Notes under the pieces: generated by a model | Seen by the model: the letters and a program-made list of their open reading frames with translations, nothing else | What the model was told of the DNA's origin: nothing | Databases searched by the model: none | Part shown: positions 1-7,054 of the stretch, one piece after another | Layout of the letters: every line of letters begins with the position of its first letter | Numbering within the stretch: the stretch's first letter is position 1 | Assembly: GCA_030043675.1 (NCBI GenBank) | Contig: JASHXG010000117.1 | Location: forward strand, 1-7,142 | Direction: 5' to 3' | DNA from: Vulcanimicrobiota bacterium | Lineage (GTDB): Bacteria > Vulcanimicrobiota > Vulcanimicrobiia > Vulcanimicrobiales > Vulcanimicrobiaceae | Length of the DNA: 7,142 nt | Translations under genes and position numbers: made by a program

Positions 1-1709
1 ATCGCGCGCCGCGCCGCTTCGGCGAGCTCACGCGGGTCATGCGTACGGGCGTCCAGCATCGCTTCGAGGACCGCAACCGGATCGCGCGGCCATGCGCCTT
101 CCCGAAGAAGGTAAGAGAAAGCGCGATGGACCGCCGAGAATGGCAGCCCGTCGCCGCCGATCTCCTTCACCAGCGCAGGTACGCTTGATCGCAAATGTTC
201 AAGGAGTGTCTGCAGCTCTTGGCGGCCGACGAGCTCTACTGCGTGTGTGCGCGCGATCTCAGCTAAATGCGAACCGAGGACCGAAATCGGATCGAAGACC
301 AAAGCGCCGGCATTGACGGCACGCTCGCGCTCGTCGGATGCGATCCAAGCACCCGGCAGGCCATAGACCGGCTCGCGCTCGATCCGCGTGCTGAAGTGCG
401 AAAGGACCGCCTCGTCTGCAACTGCCAGAAGGCACTCGAGATCGAGCCTTCCGACTCCAGCTAAGCGATCGCGAATGCGGATCGCGTACGTCCTCGGATC
501 GCGCGCAAGGTCGTCGCGCAGACGAACTCCAGGCAAAACAAAGCCGACATCGGCCGCGAGCGCGCGGCGAACTTCCCCGATACGGTCCAGCAGCGCGTCG
601 GAGAGCGGCGGCATGAGCAGCTGCGCCAGATCAGCGCCGATCTCGATCGCGATTGCATCAACGCCAACGAGGCTAAGCGCAAGCTCGGGGCGTCGCATCG
701 CATTGCGTTTTGCGCGTTCCCGCGCGCTGTCCGACTGAGCTTCGCGCCGACGGTGATCGCGCGCAGCTACCTGCCCGACCGCAAGGGCGCTCGCTCCTAA
801 AAGGAGGAAGAGCGGACGAGGCAGCGCCGGCACGAGCGCCAGCGCGAGCAATAAGCCGCCGGCACCGCGCAGGACGTCGGGACGTGCAAAGAGTTGCGTC
901 GCGAGATCCGCGCCAAGCGCGCCGTCAGACGAGACTCGCGTCACCATCATGCCCATCGCCGTCGAGATGAGAAATGCCGGCAGCGTCGTCACGAGTGCGT
1001 TTCCAATCGAGAGCAGCGCAAACGTGCGGAGTGCGTCCAGCGGTGAAAGGCCATGGTAAGCGATGCCGACGACTATGCCACCAGAGAGATTGAGTGCGAC
1101 GATGATCAGCGCCGCAATCGCGTCGCCTTTGACGAACTTTCCCGCGCCGTCCATCGCGCCGTAAAAATCGGCCTCGCGCTGCACCAGGTCGCGTTTGCGA
1201 CGCGCACCATCGGCGTCGAGAAGACCGGCATGCAAGTCGGCGTCGATTGCCATCTGCTTGCCCGGCATCGCATCGAGCGTGAAGCGAGCCGCCACCTCAG
1301 CGACGCGTTGCGAACCGCTTGCGATCACGACGAACTGAATCGTCACCAAGATTGCAAAGACGATCAGTCCTACAACAAGATTGCCTGCAACAACAAAGGC
1401 GCCAAAAGCGGGAATGATCGATCCAACGCCGCCCTCCAGGGCACCATGCGTCAAAATAAGCCGTGTCGCCGAGACGTCCAGCGAGAGGCGAAAAAGCGTC
1501 GCCACCAGCAGAGCCGGCGCGAACGCCGAGAACTCGAGCGGATCATCGACAGTGACCGACAGCAAGAGGACCAAAGCCGAACCGAAGATATTAACGCCGA
1601 GCATCACGTCGAGTAGCCACGGGGGCAGCGGCACAATAAGGATCGCTACCACCGCCAACAAGAGCCCTGCGAACGCGTACACGGCTCTGCGACTCCGCTC
1701 AGGATACAC
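1..1709 (-). CDS. flhA: Flagellar export apparatus protein FlhA (3' end beyond window)
   Basis: The nonamer-forming export engine is present as 569 uninterrupted codons from GTG to the window edge. Other FlhA proteins are about 690 residues, so roughly the last 100-120 are missing from view. The membrane half carries the FHIPEP-family signature LLVATLFRLSLDVSATRLIL (67-86), ARFTLDAMPGKQMAID (141-156) and MDGAGKFVKGDAIAALIIV (186-204), where the family has MDGAxKFVxGDAIAGxII. ISTAMGMMVTRVS (248-260) follows. The cytoplasmic half includes VFDPISVLGSHLAEI (471-485), VELVGRQELQTLL (491-503) and a VPALVKEI block (510-517) ahead of PRDPVAVLEAMLD. The short N-terminus puts the first helix at about residue 11. 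The start shares its G with the flhB stop. Asp replaces the usual Asn in LSLDVSATR. Confidence 0.97.
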   Translation of the reverse strand, partial: MYPERSRRAVYAFAGLLLAVVAILIVPLPPWLLDVMLGVNIFGSALVLLLSVTVDDPLEFSAFAPALLVATLFRLSLDVSATRLILTHGALEGGVGSIIPAFGAFVVAGNLVVGLIVFAILVTIQFVVIASGSQRVAEVAARFTLDAMPGKQMAIDADLHAGLLDADGARRKRDLVQREADFYGAMDGAGKFVKGDAIAALIIVALNLSGGIVVGIAYHGLSPLDALRTFALLSIGNALVTTLPAFLISTAMGMMVTRVSSDGALGADLATQLFARPDVLRGAGGLLLALALVPALPRPLFLLLGASALAVGQVAARDHRRREAQSDSARERAKRNAMRRPELALSLVGVDAIAIEIGADLAQLLMPPLSDALLDRIGEVRRALAADVGFVLPGVRLRDDLARDPRTYAIRIRDRLAGVGRLDLECLLAVADEAVLSHFSTRIEREPVYGLPGAWIASDERERAVNAGALVFDPISVLGSHLAEIARTHAVELVGRQELQTLLEHLRSSVPALVKEIGGDGLPFSAVHRAFSYLLREGAWPRDPVAVLEAMLDARTHDPRELAEAARRA

Positions 1710-2722
1710 TACGACGCGAGCTCCTTGCTGCGCGCGAGTGCCGCTACGACCTCGGCCACCGCCAGATAATGCACAGGCGGAATCGGTTCGCCAGCGCGTC
1801 CGTCCGCGAAAAGGGCCCGCGCCAAGGCAGGACTCTCGACGATCGGGATATTATAGGACGCCGCAAGCCGTCGAACGCGCAGCGCAGCTTCATCGAGCGC
1901 GCGCACCAACATGCGCGGCACGCTCACTTCTGGAGGCCGGTATTCGAGGGCGACGGCAACGTGCGTCGGATTGACGACGACGAACGACGCGTCTTTCACA
2001 TGCGCCAGCGCACTGCGCAGCCAGGCTCGATGTATCGATCGTCGCCGCCCGCGCACGAGAGCGTCGCCGTCTTGCTCCTTCGCCTCTTCCTTGCGTTCCG
2101 CGAAGCTCATCCGCAGTTTGCGCAGCCAGGCCCTGCGTGCCGAAGCGTACTCAGCGATCGAAAACAGCGAGCCGACGCCACAGGCCGCAAACGCCACGCG
2201 TTGAGCCGCCGTCGCGGTCTCGGCTGCGATCTGCCCGAGCGCACTCGCGGTAACGACTGCAGTGGCGCATGACACGATCGCGGGGATCATAGCCCCCATC
2301 GCGATCGTAAAGGCAAGCAAAGCGCGCACCGAGTGCATCAACGTATCGCGCGAAAGAATTCGTTTGATGCCCTCAGCGGGATCGAGACGCGCGGACTTAG
2401 GCGCGACCGCCACAAATGTGATCCCCCCGCTCTGGAAGAGCGCAGCCAGGATTCCGGCTACCGCGGCGCAGGCCACGGGAACAAGCGCGGTGGCGAAAAG
2501 CGCAACGCAGGCCCCAACCGGCGCGACGCCTGAAGCCGCGATGGTAACCGCTTCGTAGGCATCCTTGCCGATCGCAGGTACGACCGCGACGATCGCGAGC
2601 GCCGCAGCCGCAAACGCGAGATTTGCTGCGAATTCTGCTGAGCGGGCCACGTTGCCTTCGCGCTTCGCCTTTGCTATGCGCTGTGGCGTTGCCTCGAATG
2701 GCTTCTCTGCGTCGTCGCTCAC
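1709..2722 (-). CDS. flhB: Flagellar export specificity switch FlhB
   Basis: This 337-residue inner-membrane protein controls the change from rod/hook to filament export. The N-terminus shows the family start EKPFEATPQRIAKAKREGNVARS (6-28), followed by four hydrophobic helices to about residue 195. A basic/acidic linker follows, SFAERKEEAKEQDGD (206-220, for KxExKExEGdP). The cytoplasmic domain holds the self-cleavage motif NPTH at 251-254 in VVVNPTHVAVAL, and then a segment with NIPIVESPALARAL (291-304) and GEPIPPVHYLAVAEVVA (311-327). All these are standard for FlhB, so autocleavage between Asn251 and Pro252 is expected from the family. The start is GTG, overlapping fliR. The stop TAG overlaps the flhA GTG by one base (TAGTG). 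Confidence 0.97.
   Translation of the reverse strand: MSDDAEKPFEATPQRIAKAKREGNVARSAEFAANLAFAAAALAIVAVVPAIGKDAYEAVTIAASGVAPVGACVALFATALVPVACAAVAGILAALFQSGGITFVAVAPKSARLDPAEGIKRILSRDTLMHSVRALLAFTIAMGAMIPAIVSCATAVVTASALGQIAAETATAAQRVAFAACGVGSLFSIAEYASARRAWLRKLRMSFAERKEEAKEQDGDALVRGRRRSIHRAWLRSALAHVKDASFVVVNPTHVAVALEYRPPEVSVPRMLVRALDEAALRVRRLAASYNIPIVESPALARALFADGRAGEPIPPVHYLAVAEVVAALARSKELAS
1721..1726 (-). promoter_or_regulatory. Ribosome binding site of flhA
   Basis: On the minus strand this reads AAGGAG inside the last codons of flhB, 11 bases before the GTG at 1709. The spacing is slightly long. It supports that start over a second in-frame GTG at 1682, nine codons later. Confidence 0.5.
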
Positions 2723-3432
2723 CTCGGTACGCCCGGAATTGCCAGTAACAGCTGCGGCGCGTGTTGCGCGATCAAGGGAACGGCGGTGGCCGTCGCCACC
2801 AACGCGGCAGCCAACGCCAGAGGGAACGCGAGGGTGAAGCTTCCAAAACGCGGAACAGCACGCGAGATCGCCCCGACCGCGATCTGGACGACGAAGGCTA
2901 GTCCGATCGCTGGGGCCGCAACCTGTAGCGCAACGTTTGCGATTGCGCCCGCGTAGTCAGCCGCGAACGCCACCCATGCGTGCGGCTGCACCGGCGCGCC
3001 GGGCGGCAGACTCGCAAAACTCTGCGCGAAGCCCAACAGCGTCAGCCGATACGCTCCTGAAAGGAAATAGCCGCCGGTAAATGCGAGTGACCAAATGCGC
3101 CCGAACCCGCTGGGCGCTACGAGCTGGAGACTTGGCGCAATCGCCTTCACGCCAACGTAGTCGTCGACGGCGCGGCCCCCAGAATACGCGGCATCGTAGA
3201 CGAGCGATGCCGCCATGCCAATTGCGCTTCCGATCAAAAACTCGGAGATAAAAACAACAAGAAACGCGCTGTCGTCAGGAACTGTAGCAACTTCGTTGAC
3301 GCTCGGTGCGATCGCAACGGCGAGAAAGAGTGCCAACGCCGCACGAACCGGCGGCGGTACGCTCGGGTGCGAAAATCCCGGAGCACGAAAGATAAAGCCC
3401 GCGCAGCGAGCAAATACCAGCACCGTGATCAT
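2719..3432 (-). CDS. fliR: Flagellar type III export gate protein FliR
   Basis: This 237-residue polytopic inner-membrane protein is the single FliR subunit that completes the export channel. The N-terminal block has ARCAGFIFRAPGFS and then VPPPVRAALAL (8-36, for xRxxGxxxxaPxFxxxxxPxxvRxxLa). The middle has FLIGSAIGMAASLVYDAAYSGG (65-86, for GxxiGfxxxxxxxAxxxaG). The C-terminal block has VVQIAVGAISRAVPRFGSFTLAFPL, for xxxxxlGlxaRxxPqxNvFxxgfpl. The last block has FG in place of the usual MN. It is 15-25 residues shorter than most FliR proteins, mainly at the N-terminus, and six or so hydrophobic stretches are visible. It has a true ATG start overlapping the fliQ stop as ATGA, and its stop shares GTGA with flhB. 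Confidence 0.95.
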   Translation of the reverse strand: MITVLVFARCAGFIFRAPGFSHPSVPPPVRAALALFLAVAIAPSVNEVATVPDDSAFLVVFISEFLIGSAIGMAASLVYDAAYSGGRAVDDYVGVKAIAPSLQLVAPSGFGRIWSLAFTGGYFLSGAYRLTLLGFAQSFASLPPGAPVQPHAWVAFAADYAGAIANVALQVAAPAIGLAFVVQIAVGAISRAVPRFGSFTLAFPLALAAALVATATAVPLIAQHAPQLLLAIPGVPR

Positions 3433-3698
3433 CGTCCGCTCGTGAGCGCGGGAATCAGCTCCAGAGCTCGATCGAAGAGGCTTGCCAATAGGTGCATTGC
3501 CAGCTTGCCGAGGACAGCAGCCATTAAACCAACCGCAATGACCTTCGGTAGGAGTGTCAGCGTCTGCTCCTGGACCTGCGTTGCAGCCTGAACCACGGCG
3601 ACGGCGGTTCCGACCAATGCGGCAATCCCAAGAATGGGCAGTGCGATCACTGCGGTCGTTACGAGCGCATCGCGGAGCAAAGCGTCGAGGACATCCAC
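3429..3698 (-). CDS. fliQ: Flagellar type III export gate protein FliQ
   Basis: This is an 89-residue inner-membrane protein, the usual FliQ length, with two transmembrane helices at about 13-40 and 50-76. The family pattern is plain: a segment with LVTTAVIALPILGIAALVG (12-30), then AVVQAATQVQEQTLTLLPKVIAV (34-56), the conserved loop with QxxTQxxEQTLxxxPK. Four copies pack around FliP/FliR in the export gate. GTG is the only available start, since a TAG lies in frame four codons upstream. The purine-rich GAGG before it is too close to be a good ribosome site. Its stop overlaps the fliR ATG (ATGA). It is separated from fliP by metF. Confidence 0.96.
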   Translation of the reverse strand: MDVLDALLRDALVTTAVIALPILGIAALVGTAVAVVQAATQVQEQTLTLLPKVIAVGLMAAVLGKLAMHLLASLFDRALELIPALTSGR

Positions 3699-3732
3699 GC
3701 CTCGATGCTATCGGCCAGCCATTACCTCAGCA

Positions 3733-4623
3733 TTATCGCATTATTGTGGAGCGCCATGCGCTGGCGGCGAGCAGCGAGGATACGATCGCACGCGTTGCGG
3801 GTGAGCGATTGAGCGTATAGAAGTGAATTCCGGGAACGCCGCCTCGGAGCAGCTCGATCGCCTGCATCGAGGCGTAGGCAACACCGAGATCTTGGACGGC
3901 CTCGACATCGCGTTTGCGCGCTTCCATCTCGACGCGCAGCTTGGGCGGAATCGTCGCTCCGCACATTGCGACGAAGCGCTGGATCTGATCGAAGTTCGTG
4001 ATCGGCATGAGTCCGGGAAGCATTGGAAGATCCACTCCGACGGCGCGCGCGCGCCGCTCGAGCGCAAAAAAGACCTCATTGTCGAAAAAGAGCTGCGAGA
4101 CGAGGAAGTCGGCTCCGGCGTCAGCTTTGGCCTTCAGGAATGCAAGATCGCTCTCGAAGCTGGGCGCTTCCGGGTGCTTTTCCGGATAGCATGCGGCTCC
4201 GATGCAAAAATCGTAGTTGCGGCGAAGCATTGCGATCAACTCGTTGGCGTGGCTGAACCCGTCTGGCGCCGCTTTGAAGGCTCCGCCCTTCGGAGGATCG
4301 CCACGCAGGGCAAGCACGTTCTCGATGCCGCCCCGCGCTAGATCGTCGAAGAGTGCTCGCAGCTCGGCACGGCTGGCGCCCACGCACGTCACGTGCGCCA
4401 CGACAGTTAGTCCTATCTGCTGTTGAATCTCTTTGGCGAGTGCGACGATGCGAGCCCGCGTCGATCCCCCGGCGCCGTAGGTGATCGAGACGAAAGCCGG
4501 GCGCAGGGGCTGTAGTGCTTCGATCGTTGCGAGAAGCTGGCGCGAGCCAGCGTCATCCCGCGGCGGAAAGAACTCGAAGGAGAAGAACGGCCGGACCGTC
4601 GCTAGCGCATCTTTAATCCGCAC
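3733..4623 (-). CDS. metF: 5,10-methylenetetrahydrofolate reductase (MetF)
   Basis: This 296-residue cytosolic FAD enzyme reduces 5,10-methylene-THF to 5-methyl-THF, the methyl donor for methionine synthesis. Family signatures run end to end: FSFEFFPPR with the catalytic Glu at residue 17, VSITYGAGGSTR (45-56), VVAHVTC (74-80), VLALRGDPP with the folate-contacting Asp at 109, CYPEKHPEAPS (145-155), DFLVSQLFFDNEVF (172-185), LPGLMPITNF (202-211) and the terminal GIHFYTLNR (265-273). The length equals that of E. coli MetF, so it looks complete and active. The start is GTG, nine bases after the fliP stop and without an obvious ribosome site. The stop is 34 bases before fliQ. Base composition and start usage resemble the neighbours, so no recent transfer is apparent. 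It is the only non-flagellar gene identified in the run. Confidence 0.97.
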   Translation of the reverse strand: MRIKDALATVRPFFSFEFFPPRDDAGSRQLLATIEALQPLRPAFVSITYGAGGSTRARIVALAKEIQQQIGLTVVAHVTCVGASRAELRALFDDLARGGIENVLALRGDPPKGGAFKAAPDGFSHANELIAMLRRNYDFCIGAACYPEKHPEAPSFESDLAFLKAKADAGADFLVSQLFFDNEVFFALERRARAVGVDLPMLPGLMPITNFDQIQRFVAMCGATIPPKLRVEMEARKRDVEAVQDLGVAYASMQAIELLRGGVPGIHFYTLNRSPATRAIVSSLLAASAWRSTIMR

Positions 4624-4632
4624 GCACGTTGA

Positions 4633-5295
4633 TTATCGGAACGAGGCGGCAACGCCTCCGCAGACCAGCGACCAGCCATCAACCATCACGAAGAGTAAGA
4701 GTTTCACCGGCAGCGAGATGACCGGAGGACTGAGCATCATCATACCCAGACCCATCAGCATTGCCGCGACTGCCAAATCGATTGCGACAAACGGCAGATA
4801 GAGGGCGAAGCCGATCGCGAAGGCACTGCGTAGCTCGCCGACCACGAAAGCTGGAACGATAACTGTGAGGGGCGCGGTTCGGCCGGCGGTAGGCGCGTGG
4901 TGCGCGACGCGCTCGAAAAGCTCGATGTCGGCCGAGCCTGTTTGGCGCAGCATGAATGAGCGCAGTGGTGCGATTGCCCGTGTCAGCGCTTGTGATGGCG
5001 AAATCCTGCCATGCGAATACGGGTCGACGGCGTCGCGGGCGATGCGTTGAGCGGTTGGAGCCATGACGGCCAGCGTCAGGATCAGAGCTAGACCCGTGAG
5101 CACCGCATTTGGCGGAAGCGCGGATGCGCCGATCGCGGAGCGCACGAGCGACAGCACGACAATGATGCGCACGAATGACGTGCACATCACCACTAGGAAC
5201 GGCACAATCGTGAGCAGCGTTAGACCAATCAGCACCTCGAGCGGCTCGCTTGCATGCGAGTGACTCGCGATAGTCAAGAGTCCTTCCGCGTTCAC
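4633..5295 (-). CDS. fliP: Flagellar type III export gate protein FliP
   Basis: This 220-residue inner-membrane protein supplies five subunits of the FliP5-Q4-R1 export channel. Diagnostic blocks are intact: SFVRIIVVLSLVRSAIG (40-56), LPPNAVLTGLALILTL (60-75), VGELRSAFAIGFALYLPFVAIDL (about 152-174), and MMLSPPVISLPVKLLLF followed by VDGWSL (187-210). Four hydrophobic segments fit: about 20-50, 65-80, 155-185 and 195-215. The N-terminus is short and shows no convincing cleavable signal peptide, unlike E. coli FliP (about 245 residues). The start is GTG, sharing GTGA with the fliN stop. No fliO lies between fliN and fliP. The next gene downstream is metF, where fliQ would be expected. Confidence 0.98.
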   Translation of the reverse strand: MNAEGLLTIASHSHASEPLEVLIGLTLLTIVPFLVVMCTSFVRIIVVLSLVRSAIGASALPPNAVLTGLALILTLAVMAPTAQRIARDAVDPYSHGRISPSQALTRAIAPLRSFMLRQTGSADIELFERVAHHAPTAGRTAPLTVIVPAFVVGELRSAFAIGFALYLPFVAIDLAVAAMLMGLGMMMLSPPVISLPVKLLLFVMVDGWSLVCGGVAASFR

Positions 5296-5582
5296 TCGCG
5301 TCCGATCAACGCAGTGATTCGCACGCCGAAGTTATGGTCGACTGCCACGATCTCTCCGTGCGCGACGGGTCGGCTGTTGACGAGTACGTCCACCGGAGCG
5401 TTGGCGGGCCGGTCGAGTTCGAGGACCGAACCGTTCCCCAGCTCAAGAAGCTGCGCGACGGACATTGTTGCGCTTCCGAGCTCCGCAGTAAGCCGTAAGG
5501 GAATGTGCATAAGCAGTTCGAGGTCCACCGGCTTAGAACCCATCTTAATCGTCGCCTTGTAGTGTAAGCGCGTAGCGTCCAT
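5292..5582 (-). CDS. fliN: Flagellar motor switch protein FliN
   Basis: This is a 96-residue single SpoA-domain protein that forms the base of the C-ring and docks the FliH/FliI export ATPase complex. The whole family core is present: LLMHIPLRLTAELG (23-36, for LLxVPVxVxVELG), then SVAQLLELGNGSVLELDR (41-58), PVDVLVNSRPVAHGEIV (63-79) and a close NFGVRITALI ending (84-93). This is a strong match to FliN of other phyla. It lacks the longer N-terminal extension of proteobacterial FliN (about 137 residues). The ATG start with GGAG six bases before it overlaps the 3' end of fliM by 38 bases. A start at 5543 would give an 83-residue protein that keeps most of the domain. The stop overlaps the fliP start as GTGA. 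Confidence 0.94.
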   Translation of the reverse strand: MDATRLHYKATIKMGSKPVDLELLMHIPLRLTAELGSATMSVAQLLELGNGSVLELDRPANAPVDVLVNSRPVAHGEIVAVDHNFGVRITALIGRE

Positions 5583-6333
5583 TTCGTACTCCGCAGACGC
5601 CGCGTGCGAGCGTGCGACCGTGCAACTGTAAGGTGGCTCGATGCAGATTGAGGGCGACGACCGGCAAAAGCGCGCCGAGTGAAAGGCGAGCAATCGTCTC
5701 AGCTTCGACGGTTCCGAGATCAAGCGATGCAACCGGCACCAGCTCAACCTGCGAGAGATCTTCAAGGGTCAATTGGCGACCTGGCTCCGGCGACGGATCG
5801 CTTGAGAGCGCAATTCCGATGCGTGCAGCGACCGGCGCTTCCAGCTGCAACTCGAAGTAGGTCACGAAGCCATCGATCTGACGGACATTCTCAACCTCCT
5901 CATTCTCGCGCGTGCCGCACACGGCGGCAAGACTGCGAGCAATAGCGCGTACTACGCGGTCAACCACTTCCCGTTCGATCGGTGAGAGCGCGCGGTTCGC
6001 GCAACCGGCGACCTGTGGTTCGCCGAAGACAGCGGCCGCGAGCGCAACGGCGTCGGGCGGCCGGAGAACGATCGCCGCGTCGGCTTTCCTGGCATGGAGT
6101 CGATAGATTTGCGCCTCTCGCACGATCGCCGACCACGCAGGAGTTGCTGGAATAGTGGGCTCGTACAGGCTGAGCGTGACGGAAGTGCGCAAGAGCGCGC
6201 TCAACGTCTCGCGCACACCGCTTGCGACAACGCACACCGCGCTCGTCGGCAACGAGGATCGCTCTTCGAAACGCGCATTATGCACGCGCTTGTGGCTCTC
6301 GCGAAGAGAAGATCCGAAGACGAGCGATTTCAC
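5545..6333 (-). CDS. fliM: FliM-like flagellar motor switch protein (short, divergent)
   Basis: This 262-residue protein probably forms the middle of the flagellar C-ring, between FliG and FliN. The C-terminal SpoA (FliMN_C) fold is at about residues 196-258, starting VELVPVASLDLGTVEAETI and ending with GVRNGRYALTL. The middle resembles the FliM core: a segment with ETLSALLRTSVTLSL (42-56), LSPIEREVVDRVVRAI (116-131) where FliM has its LTxIExxVxxRL helix, and a strand YFELQLEAP (159-167). FliM is normally about 320-335 residues. Here the CheY-binding N-terminal motif (LSQxEIDxLL) is absent, and no GGxG stands where FliG is contacted; the corresponding place reads VFGEP (102-106). The start is GTG, overlapping the previous stop as GTGA, with no clear ribosome site, so translation is probably coupled. 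Position directly before fliN supports FliM. A generic SpoA-domain protein is the alternative. Confidence 0.72.
   Translation of the reverse strand: MKSLVFGSSLRESHKRVHNARFEERSSLPTSAVCVVASGVRETLSALLRTSVTLSLYEPTIPATPAWSAIVREAQIYRLHARKADAAIVLRPPDAVALAAAVFGEPQVAGCANRALSPIEREVVDRVVRAIARSLAAVCGTRENEEVENVRQIDGFVTYFELQLEAPVAARIGIALSSDPSPEPGRQLTLEDLSQVELVPVASLDLGTVEAETIARLSLGALLPVVALNLHRATLQLHGRTLARGVCGVRNGRYALTLQGDD
5589..5592 (-). promoter_or_regulatory. Ribosome binding site of fliN
   Basis: On the minus strand this is GGAG, 6 bases before the ATG at 5582. It selects that start. A later in-frame ATG at 5543, just after the fliM stop, has only an AAGG 11 bases upstream. The longer open frame reaching 5765 lies wholly inside fliM. 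Confidence 0.55.
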
Positions 6334-7052
6334 TTGAGTAAATCCATTACGGTCTTGCCGAGATGACCCTTGGCGGCTTCTGCGGCCGCCAATGCATCGA
6401 GCGCTAGGTACGCATCATCCAGGCGCGCCAGGCTCTCGTCGAGATTTACGCGGCTACGCTCGCGTTGCATCGTAGCGAGCTGCGCAAAGCCACCATCGCC
6501 AGCGAAACCGACTTGGGGCGTCTCGCCGGGCGGAGCGAGAGAGCGGTTCGGGTCACCCTGATCGAGGCGCGTTCCCGCGGGAAAGCGCGCGAGTGCGATG
6601 CGGCCGATAACAACCCGTTGTATTTTCGGCGCGCCGCTGCGCGGATCGATCGTCTTCCGCTGATAGACCAAGCTACCATCCGGCTCGATTTGGGGCTGGC
6701 CAATTCGGTCCAAGGCCGCATCGACTGGATCCGCTCGCAACTCGCTGAGCTCGGCGCCGTGAGCTCGGATCCCGAAAACCGGCGCGCCGTCGGCAGTGAC
6801 GAGCCGACCACCGCGCAGCGCGAACGCACCGTCGCGAGTGTACGCCGCATCCCTGCGCGAATCGCCCACGATGAAGTATGTTCCGTCGGGCGCGGCGACG
6901 GAGAGCGGATCAAGTGTGAATCCCGAGGAGGGCGCTGGGGTCGCAACGTCGTCGCGCCGTGGTATGGCGCCGGGTGTAAAAGCACGGCGAACATCTGCAG
7001 CGCGTTCGGCGATCCGATCAAGCGCCGCGCTCATAGTCGGATTCAAGAACAC
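6330..7052 (-). CDS. Flagellar rod/hook-basal-body protein, FlgF/FlgG family (divergent)
   Basis: This 240-residue protein is probably exported and built into the flagellar rod or proximal hook outside the inner membrane. The family signature is clear in the centre: a TRDGAFAL segment at about residues 72-79, followed by GRLVTADGAPVFG (82-94), which matches the FlgE/F/G beta-domain pattern YTRDGxFxLxxxGxLVxxDGxxVxG. QIEPDGSLVY (121-130) and GRIALARFP (150-158) match the later FlgG/FlgF blocks. The C-terminal helix (about 198-240, with RVNLDESLARL) stands where the family has SNVDLVEEMxxLI. The N-terminal helix ends in FTPGAIPRR (25-33), a decayed form of the usual NxANxxTPGFKR motif. The start is a GTG with a strong AAGGAG site. 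The stop overlaps the next start (GTGA). FlgF versus FlgG cannot be settled here; the length fits either. Confidence 0.8.
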   Translation of the reverse strand: MFLNPTMSAALDRIAERAADVRRAFTPGAIPRRDDVATPAPSSGFTLDPLSVAAPDGTYFIVGDSRRDAAYTRDGAFALRGGRLVTADGAPVFGIRAHGAELSELRADPVDAALDRIGQPQIEPDGSLVYQRKTIDPRSGAPKIQRVVIGRIALARFPAGTRLDQGDPNRSLAPPGETPQVGFAGDGGFAQLATMQRERSRVNLDESLARLDDAYLALDALAAAEAAKGHLGKTVMDLLK

Positions 7053-7054
7053 CG

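Noticed and set aside
466..473. HIP1-like GCGATCGC palindrome as a sign of a cyanobacterium
   Set aside because: Cyanobacteria generally lack flagella and this is a flagellar cluster, so the word is better explained by base and codon composition.
1053..1616. 187-codon open frame on the plus strand
   Set aside because: It lies wholly opposite flhA, whose conserved motifs run through it. The translation is low in complexity, rich in Arg/Asp/Gln, with no recognisable domain. Such antisense frames are common in GC-rich coding DNA.
1381..1974. 197-codon open frame on the plus strand
   Set aside because: It is antisense to the flhB/flhA junction, with an Ala/Arg/Ser/Thr-rich sequence typical of a shadow frame and no family signature.
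3708..3722. Four-codon ATG...TAG frame between metF and fliQ preceded by GAGG
   Set aside because: The GAGG is only two bases from the ATG, too close to act as a ribosome site. No leader-peptide or attenuator structure is visible.
5583..5765. Possible 61-residue N-terminal extension of FliN
   Set aside because: The extended part is the shadow of the SpoA domain of fliM in another frame, rich in Arg/Ser/Cys and unlike FliN. The ATG at 5582 has a proper GGAG site.
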